In this document: one piece after another, positions 12,677 to 27,600 of the stretch
Layout of the letters: each line of letters begins with the position of its first letter
Position numbering within the stretch: position 1 is the stretch's first letter
NCBI GenBank assembly: GCA_944474755.1
Contig: OX104122.1
Span: 10,302,641-10,366,640, forward strand
DNA length: 64,000 bases
Direction: 5' to 3'
Origin: Limnoperna fortunei
Taxonomy: Eukaryota > Mollusca > Bivalvia > Mytilida > Modiolidae
Notes under the pieces: generated by a model
The model's database searches: none
Seen by the model: only the letters and a program-made list of their open reading frames with translations
What the model was told of the DNA's origin: nothing
Translations under genes and position numbers: made by a program

Positions 12677-15600
12677 GTAAGTAAAGTAAATATTGTGAAG
12701 TAAATACGTTAACATGTACAAGTACAGATCTGTGGCTTAATGCCACTTTTATCAATTTTTCAGCCATACATGTATCAACTATCATGGTGTCCAGTGTTAA
12801 TGGTCTAATTAGACGTAAGCAACATAGTTTTCCATTGCTGTGTGAACACAAACATGTATTGTTTACTTCAATCCTCCATCTTTGTTTGACTTAATAGAAT
12901 TTGAATTTTTATAAAACATTTATAACATGAATGGCAGGTCACATAAATGTGTTGACAGATTAACAAAATGGACAATGAACATTAGACTTGATGGTGGTCA
13001 ATTAAAAATAAATGTACATTTATCTACGTTTACATATATTGTGTTACTGTTACTATGGATTGGCTGTTATAATATCATTTCAGGGACTTTACTGGGCTGC
13101 TAGGGGTGGTCAGACTGAGGAGGTGGAGGACTACATAAAGAGAAGGGCGGATGTCAACTGGAAAAGTCCATATGATGTGAGTTACTTGTGTTTTAACATT
13201 TATCTGTGACAACAAATCATTAATAACACATCACACATGACAGACATCAGTCACACAAATTAAATATTTCACAGTAAGTGTGACCGTCTGAATCAGAAAA
13301 TATCATAACAATGTCTGCTACAAAAAGTTCGGTTTGACATCAACATCATGGCTGACATCACACTAATTAAATATTTCACCACGAGTGTGAAGATTTATTT
13401 AACTCATGTCTGACATCACCACGAGTGTGACGATTTATTTAACTCATGGCTGACATCACACTAATTAAATATTTCACCACGAGTACGACGATTTATTTAA
13501 CTCATGGCAGACATCAGTCTAATTAAATATTTCACCACGAGTGTGACGATTTATTTAACTCATGGCTCACATCACCACGAGTGTGACGATTTATTTAACT
13601 CATGGCTGACATCACCACGAGTGTGACGATTTATTTAACTCATGGCTGACATCACCACGAGTGTGACGATTTATTTAACTCATGGCTGACATCACCACGA
13701 GTGTGACGATTTATTTAACTCATGGCTGACATCACCACGAGTGTGACGATTTATTTAACTCGTATCTTTGTCCTGAATCAGAAAATATCGCGTTTGATTT
13801 GATCCGTTACAAAAACTACTTTTGTTATATGTAGATGTATTACTTACATTGAGAAGATTTGATGATCAAATGTTTATTTACATAGAATGTTGTTTACAGA
13901 TTGTTTGTCTGTGTTGTAGGAAAGAGGAGGGGGACTGAGTGTTTTACATGAAGCATCAGTGGGAGGCAATCCAGAGATAGTATCCAGGCTCCTGTCCCTG
14001 GGGGCGGATATAAACGCCAAGGATAAGTTTGTATGTATTTACTTAACTGATTTGTGTGTTTATCATTGATTACTAACAAATAAGTCACAATTTATTTTAT
14101 GACTTACATTGTCCCTGTACCACTATAACCCTCCATTGTAGGTTGTCAAAAGGGGGGAGGGGTTGACTATCCCCACCCCCTAGATTATGTACGATTTCTA
14201 ATTTGTATATTTACACACGTCTGCACACAAGTCTGTGCTTGTTTTTTTTCATTCTTTTTAGTAAGATGGTATTTTTAGTGTACAGGTGTATGTCTGTTGT
14301 TCTGGGGATACACACAAGGTTTCCCCACCCCTAATAGCATCAGTTATCATTGTGTTATCCTTGCTATTACTGTGGGTTTAATTGTTGTTATGGTGGTTGT
14401 CCCCACCCGTCATAACACTGATGATTAATATTCTTCAAAATAGTTGTGATCCCCACCCCATAACTATGTGTTATTACATTACTGATGATATGATTAGTTT
14501 TATTTAGTAGAGTTATAATCCCCCAGGGTTGTTTTAACCCTCCTCCTTTTATACAGATCACTAATTATCTTCTAGGTGGTTGATGATTACAAGAGTGGTA
14601 ATTTGATCCAGTTTTTACATACTGGGACTTTCCCCTTACCCCACGGTCCACCCCCTCATTGCATTTATAATAACTTTCAAATGCGTTGACGTCCCTGCCC
14701 CTGTAAGTGTATGTTGTCATAAAGACAATTAAAATAGTTTGGTAAAAGCATTGATACTCAAGTTCCATTCATTTATTATTCATTATCTTAAAAATGGTTC
14801 AGTTCCCCAACCTATAAGTGTATGTTTTTATAATCCCAATAGTTTAGTGAGTTTTTATCAGTGTACTGTTTGATACCCAAGGGGTCGCCCCCACCCCTTC
14901 TATTCATTTATAATTCAATATTTTAAAATGGTTCAGTTCCCCAACCTATAAGTGTATGTTTTTATAATCTCAATAGTTTAATGAGTTTATATCAGTGCAC
15001 TGTTTGATACCCAAGGGCTCGCCCCCACCCCTTCCATTCATTTATAATTTATTATTTTAAAAATATTTCAGATCCCCACCCTATAAGTGTATGTTTTTTT
15101 TATCCCAATAGTTTAACGAGTTTATATCAGTGGACTGTTTGATACAGGAGGGCTCTTCTCAACCCCTTCCATTCATTTATATTTTTTTATTTTAAAAATG
15201 ATTCAGATCCCCACCCTATAAGTGTATGTTTTTATAATCCCAATAGTTTAATGAGTTTATATCAATGCACTATTTGATACCCAAGGGCTCACCCCCACCC
15301 TTCCATTCATTTATTATTTATTATCTTTTAAAAATGGTTCAGATCCCCACCCTATAAGTGTATGTTTTTATAATCCCAATAGTTTAATGAGTTTATATCA
15401 ATGCACTATTTGATACCCAGCTGCACATCCCCACCCCTTCCATTCATTTATATTTTATCTTAAAAATAGCTTAGATCCCCACCCTATAAGTGTATGTTTT
15501 AATAGTGTCAGTGATTGTGTTAGATTGAATTTGCCTCCGAATTTTGTGTAAATATTTCCCAATTTATGACAAAAATCCCAACAGAAAACCATAAGAACAG

Positions 15601-18600
15601 GCGATCAAGGTCTATATTTTCATGTGCTTCCATTGGAGGACTACTCGCCGTTCCATTATGTAAACATTTTAATAAGAAACCTTCGTATTTTTGTCAGTCT
15701 GTGTTTATCGTGTTTACGCGCCATAACAAAACAGTGTAAGCTGATTCCCGTCTGACTTTTACCTTGTGGAACGAAACCACAATTGTTGAAGACCTCTTTT
15801 TCCCTCTTTGTTTATATTAACATAAAGTCAATTTAAAAAAAAATTCCACCTTCGTTTCTGGAACGCCATTTGGGGGTCTGAAAGTTCCATACCTCTTCTA
15901 ACTATATCCAAAATTCAGAAAACTGTAATACCTCAAACTTTTTTTAAAGCTCTGGAAGCATCCCTATCTTCATCGATGAAGTCCAAGAAACCCCGAAAAC
16001 AGGAAATTGGCAATTATTCCACTAGACTAAATTACTCCAAATCCATTATATTTCATCGAATGTTTAATTTTAAAATTTTTTTCAAAGATCCTTCTTTCCA
16101 ATAAGCCCCAAAAGTAAAACCAAAACAAGAAAAAAGCCAAAGAAAAAAAAATACAAAGAAATACACTATTTTATGGGGAACTACATTCGTTGCAAAGGCC
16201 ATTAATTGTGTTGTTGTTCCTTGTACAAACTGCGCGGTTGCAATATAATACCGGAAACCAGTTTAAATCAAAGAAGTTTAGAAAAGTTCTGGAGCGGATA
16301 TAAACTGTGTGCCGGAAATTGGCCAATACGATGCCGCCAGTGTTAAACGAGTATTGCACCGATTTAAACATAATAAGAATTAGTATTTTAACAGTCATTT
16401 TCATTTTCTTATTTTAAATATGTTTAAATATGTCTAAGTGCATTTTACGTAAAATACATACTATTTTTATAGGATTCAAAGTGTTGAAATATTTTAACTA
16501 TACATTTACTTCATTTATAATTCTAGCAACTTATTTTTAAAAAGTTATTCTATTGTAATGTATTTTTTCTGGTTTTTCATTTATACTTTATACTTAATAA
16601 TTTAAACTGCTTAAAATAAATCCATATAATTCCAAACATCTTGAGCAAACAAAATTGAAGTTTCTGCAGTCATCTGATGTTAAGTCAAATAAATAAATAA
16701 ATATATATATGTGTGTGTGTAAAACCATTGCTTTGTTTTCTAATTTTCAAGAAAAACATCGATACATTTTCCCAATTGAAAATGAGGGGGCTGTTTTTAA
16801 TAAAGGCAACCATGGCAACAAAATCACTGAGTGTAGTGAGTTTATATCAGTGCACTTTTTAATGGCCGAGGGCTCCCCCTACCCCTTACATTCATTTATA
16901 ATTTATTATCTTAAAAATAGTTAAGATCCCCACCCTACAAATGTATGTTTTTATAATCCCAATAGTGTAATGAGTTTATATCAATGCACTATTTGATACC
17001 CAAGGGCTCCCCCACCCCTTCCATTCATTTATAATTTATTATCTTAAAATTTGTTCAGAACCCCACCCTTTACGTGTTCCGTATTTGACCTTATAAACGC
17101 CCCCTTCTCAGTAAAGGTCCACCCCTATTTACCCCCCCCAAAAAATACTTATATGCAAACAATTTACCGAAACTTGTATAATTCAACACACGGAAAAATT
17201 GAAATTTTATCAAGACTATACACACAAGTTTACACAAGTCATTATACTACGAATTATATATGGTTAATATTTACAGAATGTTACCATGGTTACATTACAC
17301 AGGTAATTGTTTAGTGACCTGGACTGTCATAGTCAGAATCCGATGACTCTTCATCTTCATCCCAGACATGACCTTCACTCTCTGATGACTCTTCATCTTC
17401 ATCGGAGACATGTCATTCACTCTCGCTTATTTCATTTGCAATTACTGGCGTATTGCCGATATTGTCGAGCATTTCTTCACCTATGTCGACAACAGACTGG
17501 TCAAAACCTTCAAATGAATCCTCGTCATCCGACGTCTGTTGAAATAAGGCGTCCTCGCTACCATCAAGCATTATTTAGTCCACATTTTTTAAACGACTTT
17601 ATAATGTCTGTGGTTATTTTATCCCATAATTGTTTAATCAATGAAAGTAAAGTTTGCTTTGAGGGAGCATGACGATTTCCTGCTTTTAATTTGTTTTATC
17701 AATTGGCCCACTAAATAGCCATTCGTCGTAAAATTCAGAAATATGCGTCTTAAAAGGCTTCCAACAAATGTCACCTTGTTGTAGTCTTGATGTGCATCCG
17801 CCAGGAATAACCACCAAGTCCGAGTTGTATTTGGTACGTACAGTTTCTTTAACACTCGGTGTCAAATGCCCTCTGAATGCATCCCATACCAAGAGTCTGG
17901 GCCTTTGATTATTTACTCCCCATATACGCTTTAGCCAAAACAAAATGCTCTCTTCATCGGACGAAAGTCGCTGGAGGCGAGACATATGTATGGGAATCCG
18001 GCGGCGGCGGGGTAAACACTTGACATCTTGCTTCATATATTTGTAAGCCCAAGCCCTAGGTCCATCAAATTTGGTCCAGAGGTAGCTTATGATGAGTACT
18101 TGCCAGTCAATCACCTGTCACCTGACCTTGACCTCAATTTCACGATCCAGCGACTACGTTAAAGTTTTTGGGTTACGACAGTTCCTCTGTAACTACGCAT
18201 GGTAGGATGACAATATTTGGTGTGTAGGTTGCTGATGACTAGTACATGACTGTCTGGTAGGTGTCACATGACATTGACCTCAATTTCACGGTCCAGCGAC
18301 TACGTTAAAGTTTTTGGGTTACGACAGTTCCTCTGTAACTACGCATGGTAGGATGACAATATTTGGTGTATAGGTTGCTGATGACTAGTACATGACTGTC
18401 TGGTAGGTGTCACCTGACCTTGACCTCAATTTCACGGTACAATGATTACGTAAAAGTTTTTGGGTTACGGCAGTTACTCTGTTACCACGCATGGTAGGAT
18501 GACAATCTTTGGTATATAGGTTGCTGATGACTAGTACATGACTGTCTGGTAGGTTCCACCTGACCTTGACCTCAATTTCACGGTCCAGCGACTACGTTAA

Positions 18601-21600
18601 AGTTTTTGGGTTACGACAGTTCCTCTATAACCACACATGGTAGGATGACAATATTTGGTATATAGGTTGCTAATGACTAGTACATGACTGTCTGGTAAGT
18701 GCCACTTGACCTTGACCTCAATTTCACGGTCCAGCGACTACATTAAAGTTTTTGGGTTACGGCTGTTCCCCTGTAACTATGCATGGTATGGTCACAATAT
18801 TTGGTATACAGGCTGCTGCTGATAACTAATGCTATTTACGTAATGCTGATGACGAAATGTATTTTCGGTTACTGATGCGGAATGCAGGCGAGACATTTTT
18901 CTGTGTCCACACTTGTTTCTTAGAGCCACACACATAAACTACGATTCAAATTGGAATATCCCTCTTTGGAACTGGCCTAACACCCGGAATGTGAACTAAT
19001 GTTGGTAATTTTGTACCATATGCAAGAGCCACCAAAATTACCGTAAGGCGCTGTTTTTCATGACCAGTAGAAGAAACAGTAACTTGCGGTGACAGTGTAG
19101 TTTTTCCAGGCAGCTCAAACCATACTGGTGTCTCGTCCATGTTGCCAATGTCCTGATCTGCATATCCCCTAAATTTACACATACATACGACAAATTTTAA
19201 AAAAATGTCAACACGATCATCTGTTATTGTTCTAATATGTTGCGCTATATGTGTATTACGTCGAAATGAAATATTGTGACGTTTTGCGAAACTGTCTAAA
19301 CCAACCCAGAGACGCTTTGAAGGATTGACTCCGGTTGTCTTTGTGAAGTCTGATGGCTTCCGTCCGCATTGCCTTCACAGTAATTCTAATGCCAGCATTT
19401 CTTCGTTCATGAAACCACTCTAAAAATATACGATCAATATCTTTAAAAAGTATTGGTCTGCCAGCTCCCGCTATTCGTTTTGTTATTCACTCTTTGCAGC
19501 ACTGGATAAGATCCCCTACCAGAAACTCACTTAATTCACTCAAACAAGGCGATTCATTACATTGAAAGATCAATACTAGACTCCACCCTTATATTTAAAA
19601 TATCACTACATCTTCTTGTGAATACTGGAGTCTACACCACCACCAGGTCGTCTGTACCCTTAAACTATCCCTACATCTACTTTTCAATACTAGACTCTTC
19701 ATCACTGCCAGGTCATCTGCGCCCGTAAACAATCCCTACATCTACTTGTCACAACTGGACTCTGCACCACGACCAGGCCTCTGTACTAGGCTCCCCACCA
19801 CCGTCAGGTTATCTGTACCATTAAACTTTCAGTGCATCTACTTGTCAATACTAGACTCCCCACCACCACTGGTCATCTGTAGTCTTAAACTATCCCTATA
19901 TAATTTACATCTACATGTAAATACTAGACTCTCCACCACCACCTGGTCAGATCTGTACCCTTAAACTATCACTACAACTAGGCCTAAATTAAAAAGTTGT
20001 TTGTTTCCTCATTTCCCGACCAACCCAGAAATTGCCACAAAGTTTTTTTTGTGCAAAACCAGAAGTGTGGATCGTGTCAATTCCGAAACTGATTAAAAAT
20101 TTGTTTTCAATACTTTTGTTAAACATGTCATGAGAGTATGGAGTCTATTCAATGGTGGTTACTGACTGCCTAAAGCTTATTATAACCTGCATGCTGTGTC
20201 AGAACAGATATTATATATGCATTAGAAAATTACCAAAAAAAAACAACCTACCTACCTACCCATCTTGAAAAATGTGCTTAGGGTAGTGGGGAAACAAACA
20301 TTTTTTTAAGTGTGGCCCTACTTGTACATGCTAAACTGTCTACCAACACCTGTTCATCTGTACCCTTAAACTATTGTACCCTTTGTTGGTGCCTTGCTTC
20401 TATATTGTTTTCTTTAAAATGGTCACGATGCCGTGCGGTGTAGGTAGCTTGTAATTTACTATTCATTGCATGCATGTCAACACCGAGGTGGCAAGACAGG
20501 TCCTTTACCTCCATATTCAGTATTTTTATATAGTCACATTGGCCGTGTGTTGTTAGTTATAAATTTAATATGGATCAAGATGACACCGACTTATACATTC
20601 TATTCTTTTTAGTAGTCACAACAGTGATGCAGGAAGTTGGTAATTTACTTTTTATCACAGACATGTCAACACCGAGGTAGTGGGTTGTGGCCTTACTTCT
20701 ATATTCTATTCTTTAAGGTGGTCACAGTGATTGAAGTTTAGTTAGTCATTTATTATTTATAACATACATATCAACACCAAGGAGGCGAGTTTGAGCCTTA
20801 CTTCTATATTTTATTCCTTAAAGTTTTCTCAGTGGCAGTGTGGAGTAGGTAGTCAGTCATTTACTATTGATCACAGACATGTCAACTCCAAGGTGGTGGT
20901 GAGTTGGTGCCTTACTTCCATATTCTATTCTTTAAAGTGGTCACAGTGGATGTGTGGTGTTGTTAGTTATTTATTTAATATTTATCACAGACATGTCAAA
21001 ACCAAGATTGCGAGTTGGGGGCCATACATTCTATATTCTGTTCTTTAAAGTGGCCTCAGTGTGGCTGTGTGGTGTTGTTAGTTATTCATTTAATATTGAT
21101 TACAGTCACAGAGATGGCTAGTTGCGATGTAACTTCTATATTCTGTACTTTAAAGTGGTCAATGTCGGTGTGACGTGTAGGTAGTTGTCATTTACTTTGG
21201 ATCACAGGTATGTCAACACTGAGGTGGCAAGTTGGGGCCTTCATATTCTATATTCTATTACAGTATAGTCATTTACTATTATGTCAACACCAAAGGGGCA
21301 ATTTTTGGCCTTGCTTCTTCATGTATATTGTATTTTTTTAAAGTGGTCACAGTGGCTGTGTGGTGTAGGTAGTTGTCAACACGGATGTGGCTTTTTATGA
21401 CCTTAATTCTATATTCTATTCCTTTAAGTGGCCACAGACATGTCAACACAGAGGTTGAATGTTGAGACCTTACTTTATGTTGAATGTGCTACACTTTAAC
21501 TTGCTAATACTGACAATGATTCCTTCCAACGGCCAGTTTGGCAGACCTAGTGAAAAGTTATCTTAAAGGGGAATGTAAGCAACAAATATTTAGTCTTCTT

Positions 21601-24600
21601 ATTCTGTATCTAAGTATAGATAGAGTTTGATATATTCTGTGCTTGATTATACTTGTGTTACCATTTGAGATTTATTTCAGGGATACACACCATATGATTG
21701 GGCAAAGAATGAAGCAATAAAGAAATTGCTAAAGGTAATATTTAAGTCATATTGTCTGTCTGTAATGCAACTTTGTAAATGTGTGGAACAAAATATCTTC
21801 AATGTGAATATAGCATGACTACTGGTTTGTAGGACCCATTAGAACTGTAAGAGATAATCGTATTTAGGTAATTACATATTGGTATATACAGTTACAGGTT
21901 TGGAGAGTTTGATTTTACATATCAACTTCCACTGCCTGTTTAGAAAAATTAATGTCTAGAAAACAACATTTTTCGTAAAAATGTTTTGCTCAGCGTGATA
22001 ATTAGGGCTCCTCCACTTTGTGGCGGACGCCCTATAGTGATCAGTCTGTCTGTCCGTCCGTCTGACCTAATTGTGTCTGGGGTGTAACTTTTTTATCTTT
22101 TGAGGAAGGCTTTTGATATTTGGAATGTAGCTAGATAATATCAAGGCGATGTGTCGCATACCGTGGTTGATAACCTTTGACCTTGAACTTTGACCTTAGG
22201 ATCACATTATTGCTTTCTGCATGACAAATTCATGTCCGGGCTGTATTTTTTTTATCTTTTGAGGTAGGCTTTTGATTTTTGGAATGTGGGTAGATAATAT
22301 CAAGGTGATGTGTCGCATACCGTGGTTGTTGACCTGTGACCTTGAGCTTTGACTTAAAGGTCACATTATTGCTTTTTGAATAACAAATTCATGTCAGAGT
22401 TGTAACTTTTTTATCTTTGGAGATATGATTTTGATATTTGCATTGTGGGTAGATAATATCAAGGTGATTCGTCGCATACATGGATGATGACCTTTGGCCT
22501 TGACCTCAAGGTTGGCGGGGCCCACAGAGATGGGTACCATCTCACCTATATCTATTTTTTTTCAATTACCATGACAAGAAGGGAAAGAAAAGAGTTGATT
22601 GGATGAAATTAAAACAAAAATATTCTCCGCAGAGAAAATGTTTATGATGCAAATCATCTAATCTGTCTATGTCACCATAACCCTGCTATGTTTTCCACTA
22701 CAATGGCATAGGATGTCATAAATACTAAAACTTACCGACTTCCAATAATTTATGTCTTGGTATGAATTGACCAAGCATTGCTTCGAGCTTTTTTGGTGCA
22801 TTGTTCATATAGTGTAGTTGTCTTTGGTTGTGCAAAATTCTTAAAAATCAACACAATGTAAAATGAAAGGGCAGACACGTGGTCAGATGACAACAAAAAT
22901 GATCAGAACGAAAACAATCGGATTATCCTTTGGCACCAAACAAAGAAACAAATTACCGAATTTGAGATTAGTATAGACATCAGCTCCAGCTTTACTTTTG
23001 ATTGCAAATCTTGTCCCGATGTCAAAATTGATAAAGCTATGAATATTTTTGGAATTCTTAGTTGTTATAGGAAGTTAAACCTGAACTAATTTGAACTATA
23101 TATAAAGAAAATCAAGTGCAATAACTTTTTAAGCTGTTTTATTTTATTTTACAGGCAGCTCAAGACGATGCTAAAAAAGGTATGTTTCAGTAACATTAAT
23201 GTTTGTTTTATTAATGTAAAATGTTAAGAAGAATTGACTTACATTCTGGATAACTTACTTGTGAATAAGCAGTTGCTCTTTTATAACTAAAAAGTAGATG
23301 TATAGATGAAGCACCTGTAAACATGATTATTCCATTACTTTTTTAATCAGGGTTACCAGTAGAACTATTTCAAATGAACAAAGAGTCTGCCAGTGTGTTT
23401 ACAGACTTGCTTAAAGAAGATAGTTATGAACTCTTCGAGTTAAGATCGATGCTGCAAGGGGAACAGGGAACTGGCAAATCCACTATTGCCAGGTACCTTG
23501 TTGGAAAGGGTCCCACAAAAGTTAGAATGTCCACAGACGGCATTGAACTTTACACTGGCTTGTCATTTTTTGATGATGAAACAAATGATTGGATTGGCAT
23601 CAAACAAGGTAATACATGTACCACAAAATATATGCCTTGATTTGTGACTTAGATCATCTAATAACTATTATAACATCATATAAAATCAAGCTGAAACAAT
23701 CAAAAACCTACATCGAGTTGTATGGATTGAGATAAGCTACATAATTAACTGGTATGCAGTCAAAGGTAGATGCTGCAAATTTCGTCAATTATTTGTTATA
23801 TGCAAAAAATAAAATGTTGACTTTTCAGTAGACTTTTTGAAAGAGGTTATTTAAAATCTGTTTATAAAGTATAATGTTCCTTATCTATGACAGATTTTGC
23901 AATGGAAGACGTAACAGTAAGCAGATCTATCAAAGCTTTCAAGAAGGAAAGATCATCACTTCAAGAACTGCCAGAAGGGAAGAAATTGGAAATCGCTGAA
24001 CAGGGAAACACAGAATATGTGCCACCAGATAAAATTTCTGAAGAATACTGTGAAAATCAATCACCTGCACTGCTGTCAAAAGAGAAATGTGTACAGGCTA
24101 AACAAGGAGATGCATCAGAGAGCACAGATTATATTGGGCTGAAACAAAATGAATTAAAACCTCAGTTTACTGGTGCGAAACTAGAGAATCTTAATAATCC
24201 TAAAAAGGAAAGATTAATAAATCTTGATTACCATGTCCCTTCTGAACCTATTAAAAACCCTGGACTAATTAAAAAATTAAAGGCATTCTTTGGCGTAAAG
24301 AAACAGGTTGAAGAAATAAAAATATCTGTAACAAAGGAAGAATTCTTCAATAAATCAAGAGATGTTGCTAAAAAGGAATTTCATAAAAGGAAGATAGTAC
24401 CCGTTACAGTTTGGGATTTCGGAGGACAGGATGTGTTCTACAGTACCCACCAAACCTTCCTGACATACCGTGCTGTCTATATGCTTGTTTTGGATGGCAG
24501 TCGTACATTAAATGAACCTTGTAAATATGAACAATTTTTACCTAGCAGAAATAAAGCCAAGACTCAAAAAGGTAAGACATATAGGAATATCATTGATTCT

Positions 24601-27600
24601 TTTAGTGATATAGTCAATGTCTAAATTTACTGCCCTGAAATTTCTAAAATTCTAAGGTTTTTCTAAGCCAGATTTGGTATGAAGTTTTGGAATTATTGGT
24701 GATACAACCTCTACATCATCTTAATCATTTAGATTTTAAATATTGCTTGGTTTTGAGTGCCACTGATGAGTCTTGAATAGACGGAAGGCGCGTCTGGCGT
24801 AATAAATTTTATTAACCTTGGTATCTTCTATGATATTTTATATTATTTACTAGAAAGACGGATTTTTTGAACCCGTGGTATTGATTCTGGTGGTTACTTT
24901 TATGATAGCAATACATGTATTAGGAACACAACTGCATGTTAATATGAAAGGGATGGATTGCTTTTCATGAAATTGGGTTCATTGTCTCTCAGAAATTTAC
25001 CAAAATGTTTATCATCCACACTACATGTACTAAAAATATAGACCCCTTTTTTAAGCGCTCATTACAAAACACAGAGAAATAATTTAGTAGTCGACTTTAT
25101 CCATATCAACATTAAACATGTTAAATATTTTTAATGCACAACATAAACTGCATGTAACCTTAAACATGTACATACTGAAGTATAAACTACAGCTATAGAC
25201 TTCCGTCACGTGAAGCAAGCGAACAGTTCGTTCTTGTTTAAATTCAACCGGCTCACTGCAAGAAATGATTGGAATCGAAGGGATTTTCAAAAGACATGTC
25301 TGGTAGGTCCTACGAGTTTTGGTTTCACTGTGATCAGGACTAATATGAGATTAAAAAAGAACTAAAGTTACGCTTTCACTGATTACAAATTTACTTCCTT
25401 ATAAATGCCTTCTAAGGCCAACATTTTTATATTTTATGTTTTACGGGAGCACCGACCCTAATTTCTGGCGAAATGAAATAAAAAAAGAGAAGCTAAATTT
25501 TCCTTTATTTTTCTTCTCTTCGTCGACTTGATGAATTCCCTCCCTTGCAAAATAAAATTACCCACGATCTGTCAGAGAACTATTCAGGGCTCACCACACT
25601 GGGCGAAGTGGTTTGTCGCCCTACTGGGACCTGAAGTCGCCCTACTGGGCCTCAAAAGCGAAGTTGAAATCGCCCTGTTATTTCCCTAAAGTGGCCTGAT
25701 GGTTCACAGTAGATACTTGCATATCTGGTCCAAATTATAATTCCCACCAATTTATCAGTAAATGTGTAATTCCAATAAAAACTGCAAACCATATGCATAT
25801 TTCACTTTTTTTCAAAGGATTTACGTCTTTCAACGTGCCATTTGTTTATTTACCAGATGTGACTAATTGTCGGGCGTGAAAAACGAAGAAAAGTAAAGTA
25901 CAACGGTCCATAATGAAAAATCGTCATTTGTTTGATAAAAAAAACACTTTTATTTGGTTTCAAATGTCAGTTCTTTCAAAGTGGATTGTATTTTACCAAT
26001 TTTCTTGGATAAACATATGAGCTGCACTTGAAAGAATACAGATGTATAGTAATTATTGACATCATGCAACGTTCTGTAGATGGGTGTCCCATGAAGCAAT
26101 TTTGATCAGCACAACTTTGTCCAAGTGGAAGTGTGCTGCACAGAAGAATTATTTCTGGGTTCAATGTTATGTTAGTTTATCTATTTTCTTTGAAAATTTT
26201 GCTCAGATAAACATGACATGTTCATAACAAATTGTTAGAAATATGATGTATACAAGAACTTCATAATAAAAAAAATCATTTAGATTTATTCTTTTATATA
26301 TGATATAAAATGAATATTTAACAATGGATGCTTATACTAACTGAACTTATGTCAATAATATTTGTGATCATAGCAATAAATTTTCTCAAAAATAAATTTT
26401 CCAAAAAATAAAAATATGCTGACCAATTTTCAATTTAATTATTATTTTTTTGTTGACTCTACGAAAAAGTGGATTTTATTTTTATTTTTATTTTGACCCA
26501 CCGACTCAATTTGTTTGAAACATGTCCCGTAAAACAAACAATAAAAAATGTTGGCCTAACATGTCTAATTTAACAGTTGCCAGTTGGGTAGATATACGTT
26601 TGTTTTGTACCCCTCATGGGTTTTCCTTGCCCTGGAAATAAATTTTAAAATGTAAAGAAGGACTGTATCCGGTACAAACTTGCGGACGTAATTAATCATT
26701 ATTTGCTAATTACTTAAAGTTATAATCGATATAAATATTAAATATTTTGCATATGCAACATTAACTGCATGTAATTGTATATGCGTTAATACTGTTCAAT
26801 TTCACTGTGTTTTGTGATGTGCGCTTAAAAAAGGGGGTCTATAATTTTAGTAGTAGAGATGTAATGACTATATAATATTGCAATTAAATATGTACGTATG
26901 TATACAATACATGAAATGCATCAGAAGACATATTGAACCATTGTTATTGCTTGTTTCAGTATTGTAACCATTGGACCATCAAGCAAAAGATGCTTTCGTA
27001 CACTTATATTAACTTAATATTGTGTCTATTGCAGACTATGTCAGATTTTGGATCAACACAATAATTACATACTGTAAAGGGGAGGTTGCTGGGTTTCCTA
27101 AAATCATGATTATTCTAACACATAAAGATAAACTGAAAGTGGTAAGTCTTACACCATAATCATTTGGGTTGTGTTTTCAGTTAACTGTGGCTGCAATTTT
27201 ATTTGCATTTTTGTTCTTGAATAATAGTTTTGAATACAGTATGGACAGTGTTGTTTGGCGAGCTTTTAATCGTTGTTTTTTCCGTCTTTACTTTTGTCAT
27301 AGTTTTCTTCAAATCATTTGACAAACTTCCAGTTTAGATACGGTAGATCATTATAAGTAGGAGTGCAGCATGCAAGAACTTTGATATGATTTACAGGGTG
27401 TAGGTACTATAGCACCTGGTGATATGTAGAATTGCAATACACAACAACCATTACACTACCTATGTTAAATCTATGTTAAATCTTCCTAAGGTTATTTTCG
27501 TTTTGTTGGTAAAGCCTTCCATCTGTCATAGATTTATCAGGAGTTTATCTCCTTCATACACCTATTACTGACTACCCTTATATGATACTCCGAGTGGTTA

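Noticed and set aside
13367..13765. Evenly spaced repeats that might suggest a CRISPR array
   Set aside because: Units are head-to-tail with no unique spacers, in an intron of a eukaryotic gene.
17307..17672. 121-codon + strand frame rich in His/Leu
   Set aside because: It lies antisense to the 3' part of the Tigger relic and has no recognisable domain.
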